A stretch of 15,180 nt of DNA from Deltaproteobacteria bacterium RIFCSPLOWO2_02_FULL_57_26. GTDB taxonomy: Bacteria > Desulfobacterota > Binatia > UBA9968. Each line of letters starts with the position of its first letter. Position 1 is the first letter of the stretch. Below the pieces are notes generated by a model. It was not told the origin of the DNA. It did no database searches and was given only the letters and a program-made list of their open reading frames with translations. The translations under genes and the position numbers were made by a program. The stretch is from NCBI GenBank assembly GCA_001798455.1, contig MGSI01000136.1:1-15180 (forward strand), given 5' to 3'. Of the stretch, positions 7,630 through 15,059 are shown piece by piece.

Positions 7630-8372
7630 GGCGTAGTCTCCCTTCTAAGAGCCCAGCGAAAAGCGAGCAGCCCCAAACCGAAAAGGGAAAAATGGAATAA
7701 GAAATGGAGCACAGGCACAGGCCACTGCCATCCCCCGAGGACAAGCGGCGCCACCTCCTTCCTCCCCAAATAGTAAAGGAGAAACGCGACCGGATTCAAA
7801 GGCAGGTAGAGGAGGGCCGAAAGGATGAGCAAGGCAAAAAAGAAGCAACGGACAAAGACCTGACGGCTTTCCAGCCGTCGCTCCCAGAAGACGGCTGCGG
7901 CCAAACCCCAGATCCCGTAGGTGAGGGAATAGAAGAAAAACAGGCCGAAAGCGGCGAAAACAGCGACCAGGCCGGCTCGGGATATTGCTCCCGCCCAGAT
8001 CAACAGCGGCGCACTAACCAGAATAAAGAGGCCGACATGAAGACAGAGGAGCCCGACCTGGGCCAGCGCTACTTGAGAGATCCGGACCCCGTGCTCTCTT
8101 ACCCACTGCCGCAAGGGCAAAAAGCGCCAGGGCACAAATTCCCGATTGGCTATTCGAAGGCCGAGATACACCATCAGGAGCAAAGCGACTACGGAGGAGA
8201 CCTTGAAGAGATTGGCCGCACCCGTCCAGACCTGGGGGTCAAGGGAGGGAAGGAAAAGGGTCAGAAACTCGATCGGGGCAAGGATCAAGAGAAAATGACC
8301 GTAGGCAGGAATACCCTGTCCCTCCCAAAGGTAGATCTGGATCCCCTCGCGCAGGACCGGGTTGGGCTTCAT
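7626..8372 (-). CDS. Six-helix membrane protein, ABC-2-permease-like
   Basis: 248 residues, very hydrophobic, with about six membrane segments (near 25-43, 55-73, 103-127, 132-162, 174-191 and 220-240) and short polar links such as RRLESRQ (165-171). This layout and the ERR/RQ-containing cytoplasmic loops resemble ABC-2-type export permeases, but no family motif is decisive and no cognate ATPase lies nearby. It may instead be a membrane scaffold for the MoxR/VWA system. It is coupled on both sides: its ATG overlaps the preceding stop (ATGA), and its TGA overlaps the TTG start of the next gene. The codon frame is well supported; the function is not. Confidence 0.8.
   Translation of the reverse strand: MKPNPVLREGIQIYLWEGQGIPAYGHFLLILAPIEFLTLFLPSLDPQVWTGAANLFKVSSVVALLLMVYLGLRIANREFVPWRFLPLRQWVREHGVRISQVALAQVGLLCLHVGLFILVSAPLLIWAGAISRAGLVAVFAAFGLFFFYSLTYGIWGLAAAVFWERRLESRQVFVRCFFFALLILSALLYLPLNPVAFLLYYLGRKEVAPLVLGGWQWPVPVLHFLFHFSLFGLGLLAFRWALRRETTP
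7638..7644 (-). promoter_or_regulatory. Ribosome-binding site supporting a TTG start
   Basis: On the minus strand AAGGGAG lies 8 nt before the TTG at 7629-7627. This strong Shine-Dalgarno, and the overlap of TTG with the upstream TGA, decide in favour of the TTG as the start of the 476-residue protein. Confidence 0.7.
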
Positions 8373-10303
8373 AAATCCTGTTCCTCCCCGAAGGGGATGA
8401 TCGCACGAAAAAGGGTGTAATCATAGGCTAGAACCTGCGCGTCGTCGACCCAGACCCGAGGCGCGGCCTGCCTGACCCAACCCACAAAAAGCGCGCCCTC
8501 CCCTCCCCCGCGAGACAGCCCCTGGCTCTCAGGAAAAAAGGAATAGCGAAACAGCAGCTCGCGCATCCGGTTGGCAAAGCGGATCTCTTGGAGACTTGAA
8601 TGCTTGGATGAACTTTCAGAAGCGGCCTGGCCCCTGGCGACGAGTGAAAATTCGCGAACCACGTTGGACCCGCGCAGGATATCACCCAGGAAAAAAACCT
8701 GCCCCTGAATCACCAACCAGCATTCGTCAAGGTCCTTCGGGCCGAGATTCGCCAGCCGCAAAGAGAGCCGGTCACCGCGCTGCTCGACTTCGGCGTGGAG
8801 AGGAAAGGGACCAAGCGAACGGACCTTAAAGAGCCGATACGCCCATTCTCGCAGAGGAAAGCTGAAGCGCGTCGAACTCCCTTCCTCCTGCATCACCAAA
8901 TGAGCCTCCTTGGTGTTGCCTGGACGAGGGAAGAACGCCTCGAGATCGTTCCATCCGTTTTCCACCTGGAGTGCATATTCGCGAGTCTGTGTAGAGAAAA
9001 GCGCCACGTTGGACTGCGCCTCGACGTAGCCGCCTGAAAAACTCTCCAGTAAAGTGGCAGTGAGGAGGACTCCATCAGGAACACTGCCCCGGTGGCTAAA
9101 ATGAAGATACCCGCTAACTGAGGCGACGGCGTTCAAGAGCAAAAATCCCAGGCACAGGTTGCGCCTGCCCCACCGACTCTGTCGCCATTGCCAGGCGAAG
9201 AAACCCATCCCCCCCAGATAAAAGAGGATCCAGAGGAAAAGAGAGCGGACGGGCACGTAAGCGGAAATAAATGAAGGGCTGGCGAGAAGCTGGGAAAACA
9301 CGGCATCGTCCCAGCTTGCCTGCAAACGCGCGCTTCGCTCCGGCGTGGAGCCCAACAGTTCTCGAAAAAGAGGCTTGAGCCCTCCCCAACGCGACAAAGG
9401 GGGCCTCCCCACATCCAACCCGAGATAGAAAATTCCACCCCTACCTCTCCTGGCTTCGACCAGCAAAGGAATGCCGCCCTCCTGTAGCAGAACTTTACCT
9501 TCCACCAGACGCGAATCCTGACCCCAGAGATCCTTCAGCGGGGCCCCTTGCTTCCCGTAGCGCCGATCCAGGTCGGGGAGGGAAGCAAACCTTTTCAATC
9601 CCGCCACGCGAACGGGGAGAAAGCGGCTCATCGTCGTCTCCTGATAAAGGGCAACATGCAGACTGCCCAAAATCAACATCCACCCGCCCGAGGTGACCCA
9701 GCCCTCTAGAGCCGCCGCCTGACGCCGTGAAAGGTCGCGGAAGGATTGTTCGTAAAAGATAATGGCGGAAACGCCCTGATAGGCTCTCGGATCGGATGGC
9801 AGGTCGCCGAGAGCAAGCGAAATCAAGGGTCCCGGAGCAGCCGAGGCCAAAGGAAGCGCATGGGAGAAGTTATTTTCCGTGACCAGCAGGACCAGCGGAG
9901 CGGGAGAGAAATGGCGTCTCAGGTCGACCTCTTGAGACCAGCGGAAGCCAGCCCCAAAGAAGGTCAAGGTCAACGGCCGACTCACGGAATCGGGGTCGAC
10001 GGTAAAAGGAATGCTTTTACGCGCCTGGGCCGCGAGAAAAACGTGGCTGCGGTGATAGAGCGGATAGACACCGGTGCCCCGGGTAGGACCTCCTTTCCAG
10101 GCCCGCACCTCCAGGGTGCCTTCCAAAGGCCCTCCCGTATTGGCTAGCTCCACCTTGAGCGGGAACGGATGCCCCAATTGGAACAGTCCGTGGAAGCCTA
10201 TTTGCGGAGCGATACGAACCTGAGCCGCACTGACGGGAAGCGAGAGCAAAAGAAAAGTGAGAGAGCAAAGATGAAGAGCCCCCTTGGCGCGAAATAAGGA
10301 CAT
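8369..10303 (-). CDS. Secreted or membrane protein with beta-sandwich and amidotransferase-like domain, MoxR-operon type
   Basis: 644 residues, function unknown. A signal peptide is clear (hydrophobic 12-22, likely cleavage after VSA at about 26). A beta-rich stretch (30-130) is followed by a Rossmann-like segment resembling class I amidotransferase folds: APLVLLVTENN (135-145), ALEGWVTSGGWMLILGS (198-214), and the closing GRGGIFYLGLDVGRPPLSRW (287-306). Two helices lie at about 352-372 and 381-401, then a second beta-rich region extends to the end. No amidotransferase nucleophile is seen, so catalysis is unlikely. The ATG follows greA by 43 bp with a weak GAAGGGA upstream. The stop overlaps the next start in ATGA. 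Proteins of this design accompany MoxR-DUF58-VWA genes, so a role in that envelope complex is inferred. Confidence 0.85.
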   Translation of the reverse strand: MSLFRAKGALHLCSLTFLLLSLPVSAAQVRIAPQIGFHGLFQLGHPFPLKVELANTGGPLEGTLEVRAWKGGPTRGTGVYPLYHRSHVFLAAQARKSIPFTVDPDSVSRPLTLTFFGAGFRWSQEVDLRRHFSPAPLVLLVTENNFSHALPLASAAPGPLISLALGDLPSDPRAYQGVSAIIFYEQSFRDLSRRQAAALEGWVTSGGWMLILGSLHVALYQETTMSRFLPVRVAGLKRFASLPDLDRRYGKQGAPLKDLWGQDSRLVEGKVLLQEGGIPLLVEARRGRGGIFYLGLDVGRPPLSRWGGLKPLFRELLGSTPERSARLQASWDDAVFSQLLASPSFISAYVPVRSLFLWILFYLGGMGFFAWQWRQSRWGRRNLCLGFLLLNAVASVSGYLHFSHRGSVPDGVLLTATLLESFSGGYVEAQSNVALFSTQTREYALQVENGWNDLEAFFPRPGNTKEAHLVMQEEGSSTRFSFPLREWAYRLFKVRSLGPFPLHAEVEQRGDRLSLRLANLGPKDLDECWLVIQGQVFFLGDILRGSNVVREFSLVARGQAASESSSKHSSLQEIRFANRMRELLFRYSFFPESQGLSRGGGEGALFVGWVRQAAPRVWVDDAQVLAYDYTLFRAIIPFGEEQDL

Positions 10304-10346
10304 GTCCCTTCACCCAGACCCGCGCCCGAAAAGCAGAACGCAAGCT

Positions 10347-10835
10347 TCAGTCGTTGAAGTCCAAACCCAATATTTCCAGAGTGCGGATTCCGGTGGGAGT
10401 GCGGACCTGGACCTCGTCTCCCTCGGACTTGCCGATCAGAGCACGGGCAACGGGCGAGCTAATGGAGATCTTGCCGTTTTTCGGCTCCGCCTCGTGGTCA
10501 CCCACAATTTGATATACGACCTTTTCCCCGGTATCGCCATCGGCCAACGTCACCGTGGCGCCAAATACAACTTTATCGCCGGAAAGCTTGGAGACCTCGA
10601 TGACTTGGGCCCGCGCCAACCTGTCCTCGATCTCCCGTATCTGGACATCGAGAAGCCCCTGCCTCTCCTTCGCTGCGTGAAACTCGGCGTTCTCGGAAAG
10701 ATCGCCATGCCCTCGGGCCTCTTCAATCTCTTGAACCAGCTTTGGCCGCTCCACGCTTTTTAAGCGCTTGAGGTCCTCCATCAAGCGTTGGTATCCCTGA
10801 TAGGTCATCGGAAGCCGAGAGTTGTCAACCGCCAT
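10347..10835 (-). CDS. greA: Transcription elongation factor GreA
   Basis: GreA binds the secondary channel of RNA polymerase and stimulates cleavage of backtracked RNA, rescuing stalled complexes. The protein is 162 residues, normal length. The N-terminal coiled coil spans about 10-80, and the tip motif HGDLSENAEF (43-52) contains D45 and E48, the acidic pair that positions the catalytic magnesium (D41 and E44 in E. coli). The C-terminal FKBP-like domain starts near 84 and includes ISSPVARALIGKSEGDE (125-141). The start has an AGGAG (10842-10846) 6 nt upstream. It is preceded by a terminator-containing leader and is followed after 43 bp, with no visible terminator, by the MoxR/VWA gene set. 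It may therefore head that operon. Confidence 0.97.
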   Translation of the reverse strand: MAVDNSRLPMTYQGYQRLMEDLKRLKSVERPKLVQEIEEARGHGDLSENAEFHAAKERQGLLDVQIREIEDRLARAQVIEVSKLSGDKVVFGATVTLADGDTGEKVVYQIVGDHEAEPKNGKISISSPVARALIGKSEGDEVQVRTPTGIRTLEILGLDFND

Positions 10836-10850
10836 ATCCCGCTCCTACAG

Positions 10851-10887
10851 AAAAATAAAACCTCTCGGGATACGTTCCCCTGAGAGG
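10851..10887 (-). terminator. Intrinsic terminator in the greA leader (possible attenuator)
   Basis: Read on the minus strand, CCTCTC (10887-10882) pairs with GAGAGG (10866-10861). The stem extends by GGG with CCC beyond a single bulged A, with an 8-nt loop. TTTTATTTTT (10860-10851) follows directly. The tract ends only 4 nt before the AGGAG ribosome-binding site of greA (10846-10842). It could end the upstream importer operon. However, no room remains for a promoter between it and greA, so greA transcripts must read through it. The same strand carries GAGGC (10910-10906), complementary to GCCTC (10888-10884), a possible competing pairing, and a small CCGC/GCGG hairpin (10896-10906). Confidence 0.75.
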
Positions 10888-10912
10888 CTCTTTGTCCGCC
10901 TAGCGGCCTCGT

Positions 10913-10940
10913 AGTTTACCATCCCGACGCGATAAATCAA
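10913..10940 (-). promoter_or_regulatory. Candidate sigma-70-type promoter for greA
   Basis: On the minus strand, TTGATT (10940-10935) matches four of six bases of the -35 consensus. It is separated by 16 nt from TAAACT (10918-10913), which matches four of six bases of the -10 consensus. TGG just before the -10 also fits the extended -10 (TGn) motif. Transcription would start near 10906, giving a leader of about 70 nt before the greA ATG, with the terminator inside it. The boxes are imperfect and were chosen by eye, so this is a reasonable but unproven promoter. Confidence 0.45.
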
Positions 10941-10959
10941 CTCCCTGTCCTCGCTTCCC

Positions 10960-10992
10960 TTCGACGTCGCTCAGGGCGGTGAGCCCGTCGAA
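10960..10992. repeat. Imperfect palindrome (TTCGAC...GTCGAA type) intergenic repeat
   Basis: The arms ttcgacgtcgctca (10960-10973) and tgagcccgtcgaa (10980-10992) are complementary except at the centre of each arm, where gtcg faces cccg. The 6-nt loop is gggcgg. There is no T-run on either side, so it is not an intrinsic terminator. GC-rich palindromes of this general pattern (TTCGAC, GCTCAGGGCGGTGAGC, GTCGAA) occur repeatedly between genes in many environmental bacterial genomes, and from memory this is one of them. It lies between oppF and the putative greA promoter. Confidence 0.6.
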
Positions 10993-11022
10993 CCGCGCTC
11001 GGAATCTCAAGTCCGCTACCCC

Positions 11023-11079
11023 GGAATCTCAAATCTCAGATTTCAGATTTGCAATTTGAGATCTGCAATTTGAGATCCC
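11023..11079. repeat. AT-rich element B with 14-nt tandem units, overlapping the oppF 3' end
   Basis: Two adjacent 14-nt units differ only in the last base: gcaatttgagatct (11051-11064) and gcaatttgagatcc (11065-11078). The left end, ggaatctcaaat (11023-11034), is an 11-of-12 inverted match to the right end, atttgagatccc (11068-11079), so the whole element can fold into an imperfect hairpin. On the minus strand it provides the final codons and TGA stop of oppF. It has the same period and same inverted-end design as the elements at 4231-4297 and 12063-12150. A further ggaatctcaa copy lies at 11001-11010. It is likely a member of one dispersed repeat family. Confidence 0.65.
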
Positions 11080-12062
11080 GAAGGGGTCGGGCGCTTTCCA
11101 GGCCCGAAGACATGGCAGGACACTCCATGGCTACCCGCCGCGAACTCCAGTTGCGGCTCCAGCTTGTCGCAGATGTCCTCGCGATAAGGGCAGCGCGGGT
11201 GAAAGCTGCAGCCCGGAGGCGGGTGAACCGGGCTCGGCACGTCACCTTGAAGGACCATCCTCTCCTTCCTTTGACTCGGGTCGAGCATGGGAACCGCGGA
11301 TAGGAGCGCGCGGGTATAGGGATGTTTGGGGTCCTTGTAAATGGTCTCGCTGTCGGCGATCTCGACGATCTTGCCCAGATACATGATCGCCACCCGGTGG
11401 CTGATATGCTCGACCACTCTGAGGTCGTGCGATATGAAAAAATAGGTGAGATGCATCTTCTCCTGAAGGTCCTGCAGGAGGTTGATAATCTGGGCCTGAA
11501 TCGAAACATCGAGGGCGGAGACCGGCTCATCGGCCACGATGAACTTCGGGTTCACGGCCAGGGCCCGCGCAATGCCGATTCGTTGCCGCTGCCCGCCGCT
11601 GAACTCGTGCGGGTAGCGATCATAATGCTCCTCTCTCAGCCCCACGTGGCTCAAAAGCTCCATGACCCGACCCCTCTTCTGCCGGCTGCTGACCAGCTTA
11701 TGGATCTCGAGCCCCTCGCCCACGGTCTCGCCCACCCGCATCCGCGGGTTGAGAGAGGCATAAGGGTCCTGGAAGATGATCTGCATCTGCCGGCGCATGT
11801 CGCGCAGATCGCGCTGTGAAAGCGATAGAAGATTGGTCCCTTGAAAGTAAATCTCGCCTTCGGTCGGTTCGATCAGTCGCAGGAGGGTTCGGCCCAACGT
11901 GGACTTGCCGCAGCCCGACTCCCCAACCAACCCCAGAGTTTCGCCCTCCTCCACGGTGAGGGTGACGCCGTCAACCGCCTTGACCTCCCCTGCGCGCTGG
12001 GAGAAAAATCCCCCCCCTACGGGAAAGTATTTTTTTAAGTTTCGAATCTCCAGCAGGCTCAT
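11043..12062 (-). CDS. oppF: OppF/DppF-type oligopeptide ABC transporter ATPase
   Basis: Second ATPase of the importer, 339 residues. Walker A GESGCGKST (47-55), Q-loop Q98 in IIFQDPYASLNPR, signature FSGGQRQR (154-161), Walker B FIVADEP (174-180), and switch histidine H212 (FISHDLRVV). The oligopeptide-transporter C-terminal region follows: HPYTRALLSAVP, then cysteines 285, 291, 298 and 316, which may hold an iron-sulphur cluster. MSLLEIRNLKKYFPV is the family's usual N-terminus, so the ATG is well placed, but the sequence before it is pure AT-rich repeat with no Shine-Dalgarno. The last nine or so residues (QIADLKLQI) are encoded by a second repeat element and are absent from the family consensus. 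It should form a heterodimer with DppD. Confidence 0.95.
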   Translation of the reverse strand: MSLLEIRNLKKYFPVGGGFFSQRAGEVKAVDGVTLTVEEGETLGLVGESGCGKSTLGRTLLRLIEPTEGEIYFQGTNLLSLSQRDLRDMRRQMQIIFQDPYASLNPRMRVGETVGEGLEIHKLVSSRQKRGRVMELLSHVGLREEHYDRYPHEFSGGQRQRIGIARALAVNPKFIVADEPVSALDVSIQAQIINLLQDLQEKMHLTYFFISHDLRVVEHISHRVAIMYLGKIVEIADSETIYKDPKHPYTRALLSAVPMLDPSQRKERMVLQGDVPSPVHPPPGCSFHPRCPYREDICDKLEPQLEFAAGSHGVSCHVFGPGKRPTPSGSQIADLKLQI

Positions 12063-12148
12063 AAAATTTTTAATTTCGAATTTTTAATTTTTAGTTATGG
12101 CATCCCGACTTCGAAATTGAGAATTCAAAATTCAACATTCAAAATTCT

Positions 12149-12150
<2 letters not shown>
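12063..12150. repeat. AT-rich intergenic element C (14-nt tandem units plus inverted repeat)
   Basis: This fills the dppD-oppF gap and overlaps the dppD stop codon. On the plus strand a 14-nt unit, attcaaaattcaac (12123-12136), is followed by a near copy ending ttc (12137-12150). A perfect 9-nt inverted repeat, aatttcgaa (12072-12080) and ttcgaaatt (12110-12118), flanks a 29-nt spacer. The 17-mer tttttaatttttagtta (12081-12097) is the exact reverse complement of bases 4264-4280 in element A. Composition is far more AT-rich than the flanking genes. The element ends directly against the oppF ATG and leaves it without a Shine-Dalgarno. It is probably a dispersed intergenic repeat rather than a promoter; low complexity limits certainty. 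Confidence 0.65.
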
Positions 12151-13114
<964 letters not shown>

Positions 13115-13176
13115 GGGTTAACGAGCGCTAACGCATCGCTTTGGCCACTGCACCCTTGACGTGCTCCGTGCACCCC

Positions 13177-14022
13177 TCACCCCGACATCCCCCTCAGCCG
13201 CGGATCCAGGGCGTCGCGCAGCCCCTCGCCCAGAAGATTGTACGACAAAACCGTAACCAGAATGGCCAGCCCCGGAAATAGCGAAAGCCACCAGCCGATC
13301 TGGATGTTGTCCTTTCCTGAAGTCAGAATATTGCCCCAGCTCGGGGTCGGAGGCTGCACGCCGATGCCGAGAAAGCTCAGAGCCGACTCGGTCAGAATGG
13401 CACCGGCAACCCCCAATATTGCCGCCACCATAACCGGAGTGAGGCTATTAGGCAAGATATGGCGAGCGATAATCCTCACATTGCCCACCCCTAAAGCGCG
13501 GGCGGACTGAACAAAATCCCTCTCCTTCAGACTCAAAAATTCAGCCCGGACCAGACGGCAGACCCCCATCCATCCGGTCAGACCAATAATCGCCATAATG
13601 GTCGCGATATTCGGCTCCAGAAAAGCGATGACCGCGAGAATTAAAAAGAAGGTGGGAAAGCAAAGCATGACGTCGACGAAACGCATGATCAGCCCGTCCA
13701 TCCACCCTCCATAGTAACCCGCCACAGATCCAAGCAGAGTGCCAATCACGATGGCGATCCCTACCGAGACAAATCCCACCCACAAAGAGATGCGCGCGCC
13801 ATAAATGACCCGGCTGAGAACATCCCGCCCCAGCTCGTCGGTGCCGAAGGGATGACTCGGGCCCGGCGGTTCCAGGACGGCATCGGCATCAATCTCGTAA
13901 GGGTCGTGGATCGGGAGATAAGACGCGGAGATCGCCACCACAAAAAGTAAGATCACGACGCAGCCGCCAAACAGGGTCAGCGGATTCCTGCTGACCGTTC
14001 TCCAGACCGTACTCCCGTTCAT
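13177..14022 (-). CDS. dppC: DppC-type peptide/nickel ABC transporter permease
   Basis: Second permease subunit, 281 residues, normal for DppC/OppC. It begins with a cytoplasmic tail (SRNPLTLFGG, residues 11-20) and a first helix near 17-37. The family signature HPFGTDELGRDVLSR (57-71) follows, then helices near 80-104, 117-135, 139-156, 195-221 and 243-265. The EAA loop is at about 160-185 (EFLSLKERDFVQSARALGVG), and the C-terminus carries the conserved GLRDALDPRLRG. Its start overlaps the dppB stop by ATGA. It should pair with DppB to form the translocation pathway and bind both downstream ATPases. No truncation or odd composition was seen. Confidence 0.95.
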   Translation of the reverse strand: MNGSTVWRTVSRNPLTLFGGCVVILLFVVAISASYLPIHDPYEIDADAVLEPPGPSHPFGTDELGRDVLSRVIYGARISLWVGFVSVGIAIVIGTLLGSVAGYYGGWMDGLIMRFVDVMLCFPTFFLILAVIAFLEPNIATIMAIIGLTGWMGVCRLVRAEFLSLKERDFVQSARALGVGNVRIIARHILPNSLTPVMVAAILGVAGAILTESALSFLGIGVQPPTPSWGNILTSGKDNIQIGWWLSLFPGLAILVTVLSYNLLGEGLRDALDPRLRGMSG

Positions 14023-15002
14023 GCCCTGCCTCCTCTGCGGATGCGCGGGTCGACGAAGGCGTAGGAGACATCGGCCAGGAGATTTCCCAAGAGCGTCAGA
14101 AAGGCGCCAATGGTCAATATTCCCATGACCAGAGGGTAATCCCGGCTCATCACGCCGGTGTAAAAGAGCCGGCCCATCCCGGGTATGCCAAAGATCTGCT
14201 CAAAGATCACCGAGCCACCGATCAGGCCCGGGACCGACAGCCCGAGGATCGTCACCACCGGAAGGAGCGCGTTGCGAAGCGCGTGCTTATAGATGACCTG
14301 CGCCTCCGAGAGGCCCTTGGAGCGGGCCGCGGTGATGTATTCTTGGCGCATGACCTCGAGCATGCTGCCGCGCATGTAGCGGGAAAGGCCCGCCAGCCCG
14401 CTGAAGGCCGAGAGCAAAACCGGCAGAATCAGATGGGAGGTCAGGTCCCAAATCTTGCCTGAAAGCGAGAGCTTGGCGTAGTCGAGCGATGTCAGCCCGG
14501 AGATGGGGAGCCACTCGAGCTGAACTGAAAAGAGAATCAGGACGAGCAGCGCCAACCAAAACGTCGGCACAGCGAAGCCGACATACACAAAGACCGTCAA
14601 GAATTTGTCGAAGGTCGAATAGGGATGGGAAGCGGAGTAAGCTCCGATCGGAACCGCAATCATCAGGATCAGGAGCAGGGATAGCACGTTGATCGTTATC
14701 GTAATCGGAAGCGACTCCCGAATCTTATCCATCACCGCACGGCGATCGGCGGAGAAGGAGACGCCGAAGTCGAGCGCCACAAAGCGGTGCAGCCACTGCC
14801 AATAGCGCACATGGAGAGGCTTGTCGAGGCCGTAATAGGTGACCAGCCGCTGCTTGGCCTCGGCGGTCATTTTCGGATTCAAGTCAGCGAGGACGTCGAT
14901 GGGGCTGCCCGGGGCCAAATGGATCACCGCAAACGAGATCAGGGTGATACCAAAAAATAGCGGGATCAGCGCCAGCGTCCTGCGGGCAAGAAAATTCAGC
15001 AT
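14019..15002 (-). CDS. dppB: DppB-type peptide/nickel ABC transporter permease
   Basis: Inner-membrane permease subunit of 327 residues, normal for DppB/OppB. The N-terminus MLNFLARRTLALIPLFFGIT is the conserved first helix, followed by an extracytoplasmic stretch (about 31-97) with the family signature HLAPGSP near 28-34. Further helices lie near 101-121, 135-160, 190-207, 246-268 and 292-314. The cytoplasmic EAA loop that docks onto the ATPase is at about 221-245 (EYITAARSKGLSEAQVIYKH), and the C-terminus ends in the typical YAFVDPRIRRG. Its stop overlaps the start of the next permease in an ATGA, so the two are translationally coupled and probably form the heterodimeric channel. The start is chosen because it gives the canonical N-terminus; only a weak G-run precedes it. 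Confidence 0.95.
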   Translation of the reverse strand: MLNFLARRTLALIPLFFGITLISFAVIHLAPGSPIDVLADLNPKMTAEAKQRLVTYYGLDKPLHVRYWQWLHRFVALDFGVSFSADRRAVMDKIRESLPITITINVLSLLLILMIAVPIGAYSASHPYSTFDKFLTVFVYVGFAVPTFWLALLVLILFSVQLEWLPISGLTSLDYAKLSLSGKIWDLTSHLILPVLLSAFSGLAGLSRYMRGSMLEVMRQEYITAARSKGLSEAQVIYKHALRNALLPVVTILGLSVPGLIGGSVIFEQIFGIPGMGRLFYTGVMSRDYPLVMGILTIGAFLTLLGNLLADVSYAFVDPRIRRGGRA

Positions 15003-15059
15003 CCCCGAGCCAGCTCAAAACCTTCCTGAAGATTGCCTTTTGGAGCAGCGGGGTCGACG

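Noticed and set aside
7704..8420. Plus-strand open frame of 238 codons opposite the six-helix membrane protein
   Set aside because: It is highly charged low-complexity sequence produced by reading the antisense of a hydrophobic gene. The minus-strand frame has membrane segments, coupled starts and operon context.
13115..13176. Repeated tgcaccc (13149-13155 and 13169-13175) and gttaacgagcgctaac in the dppC-dppD gap
   Set aside because: A 7-nt direct repeat and a 4-nt-arm palindrome are within chance expectation and show no terminator or promoter pattern.
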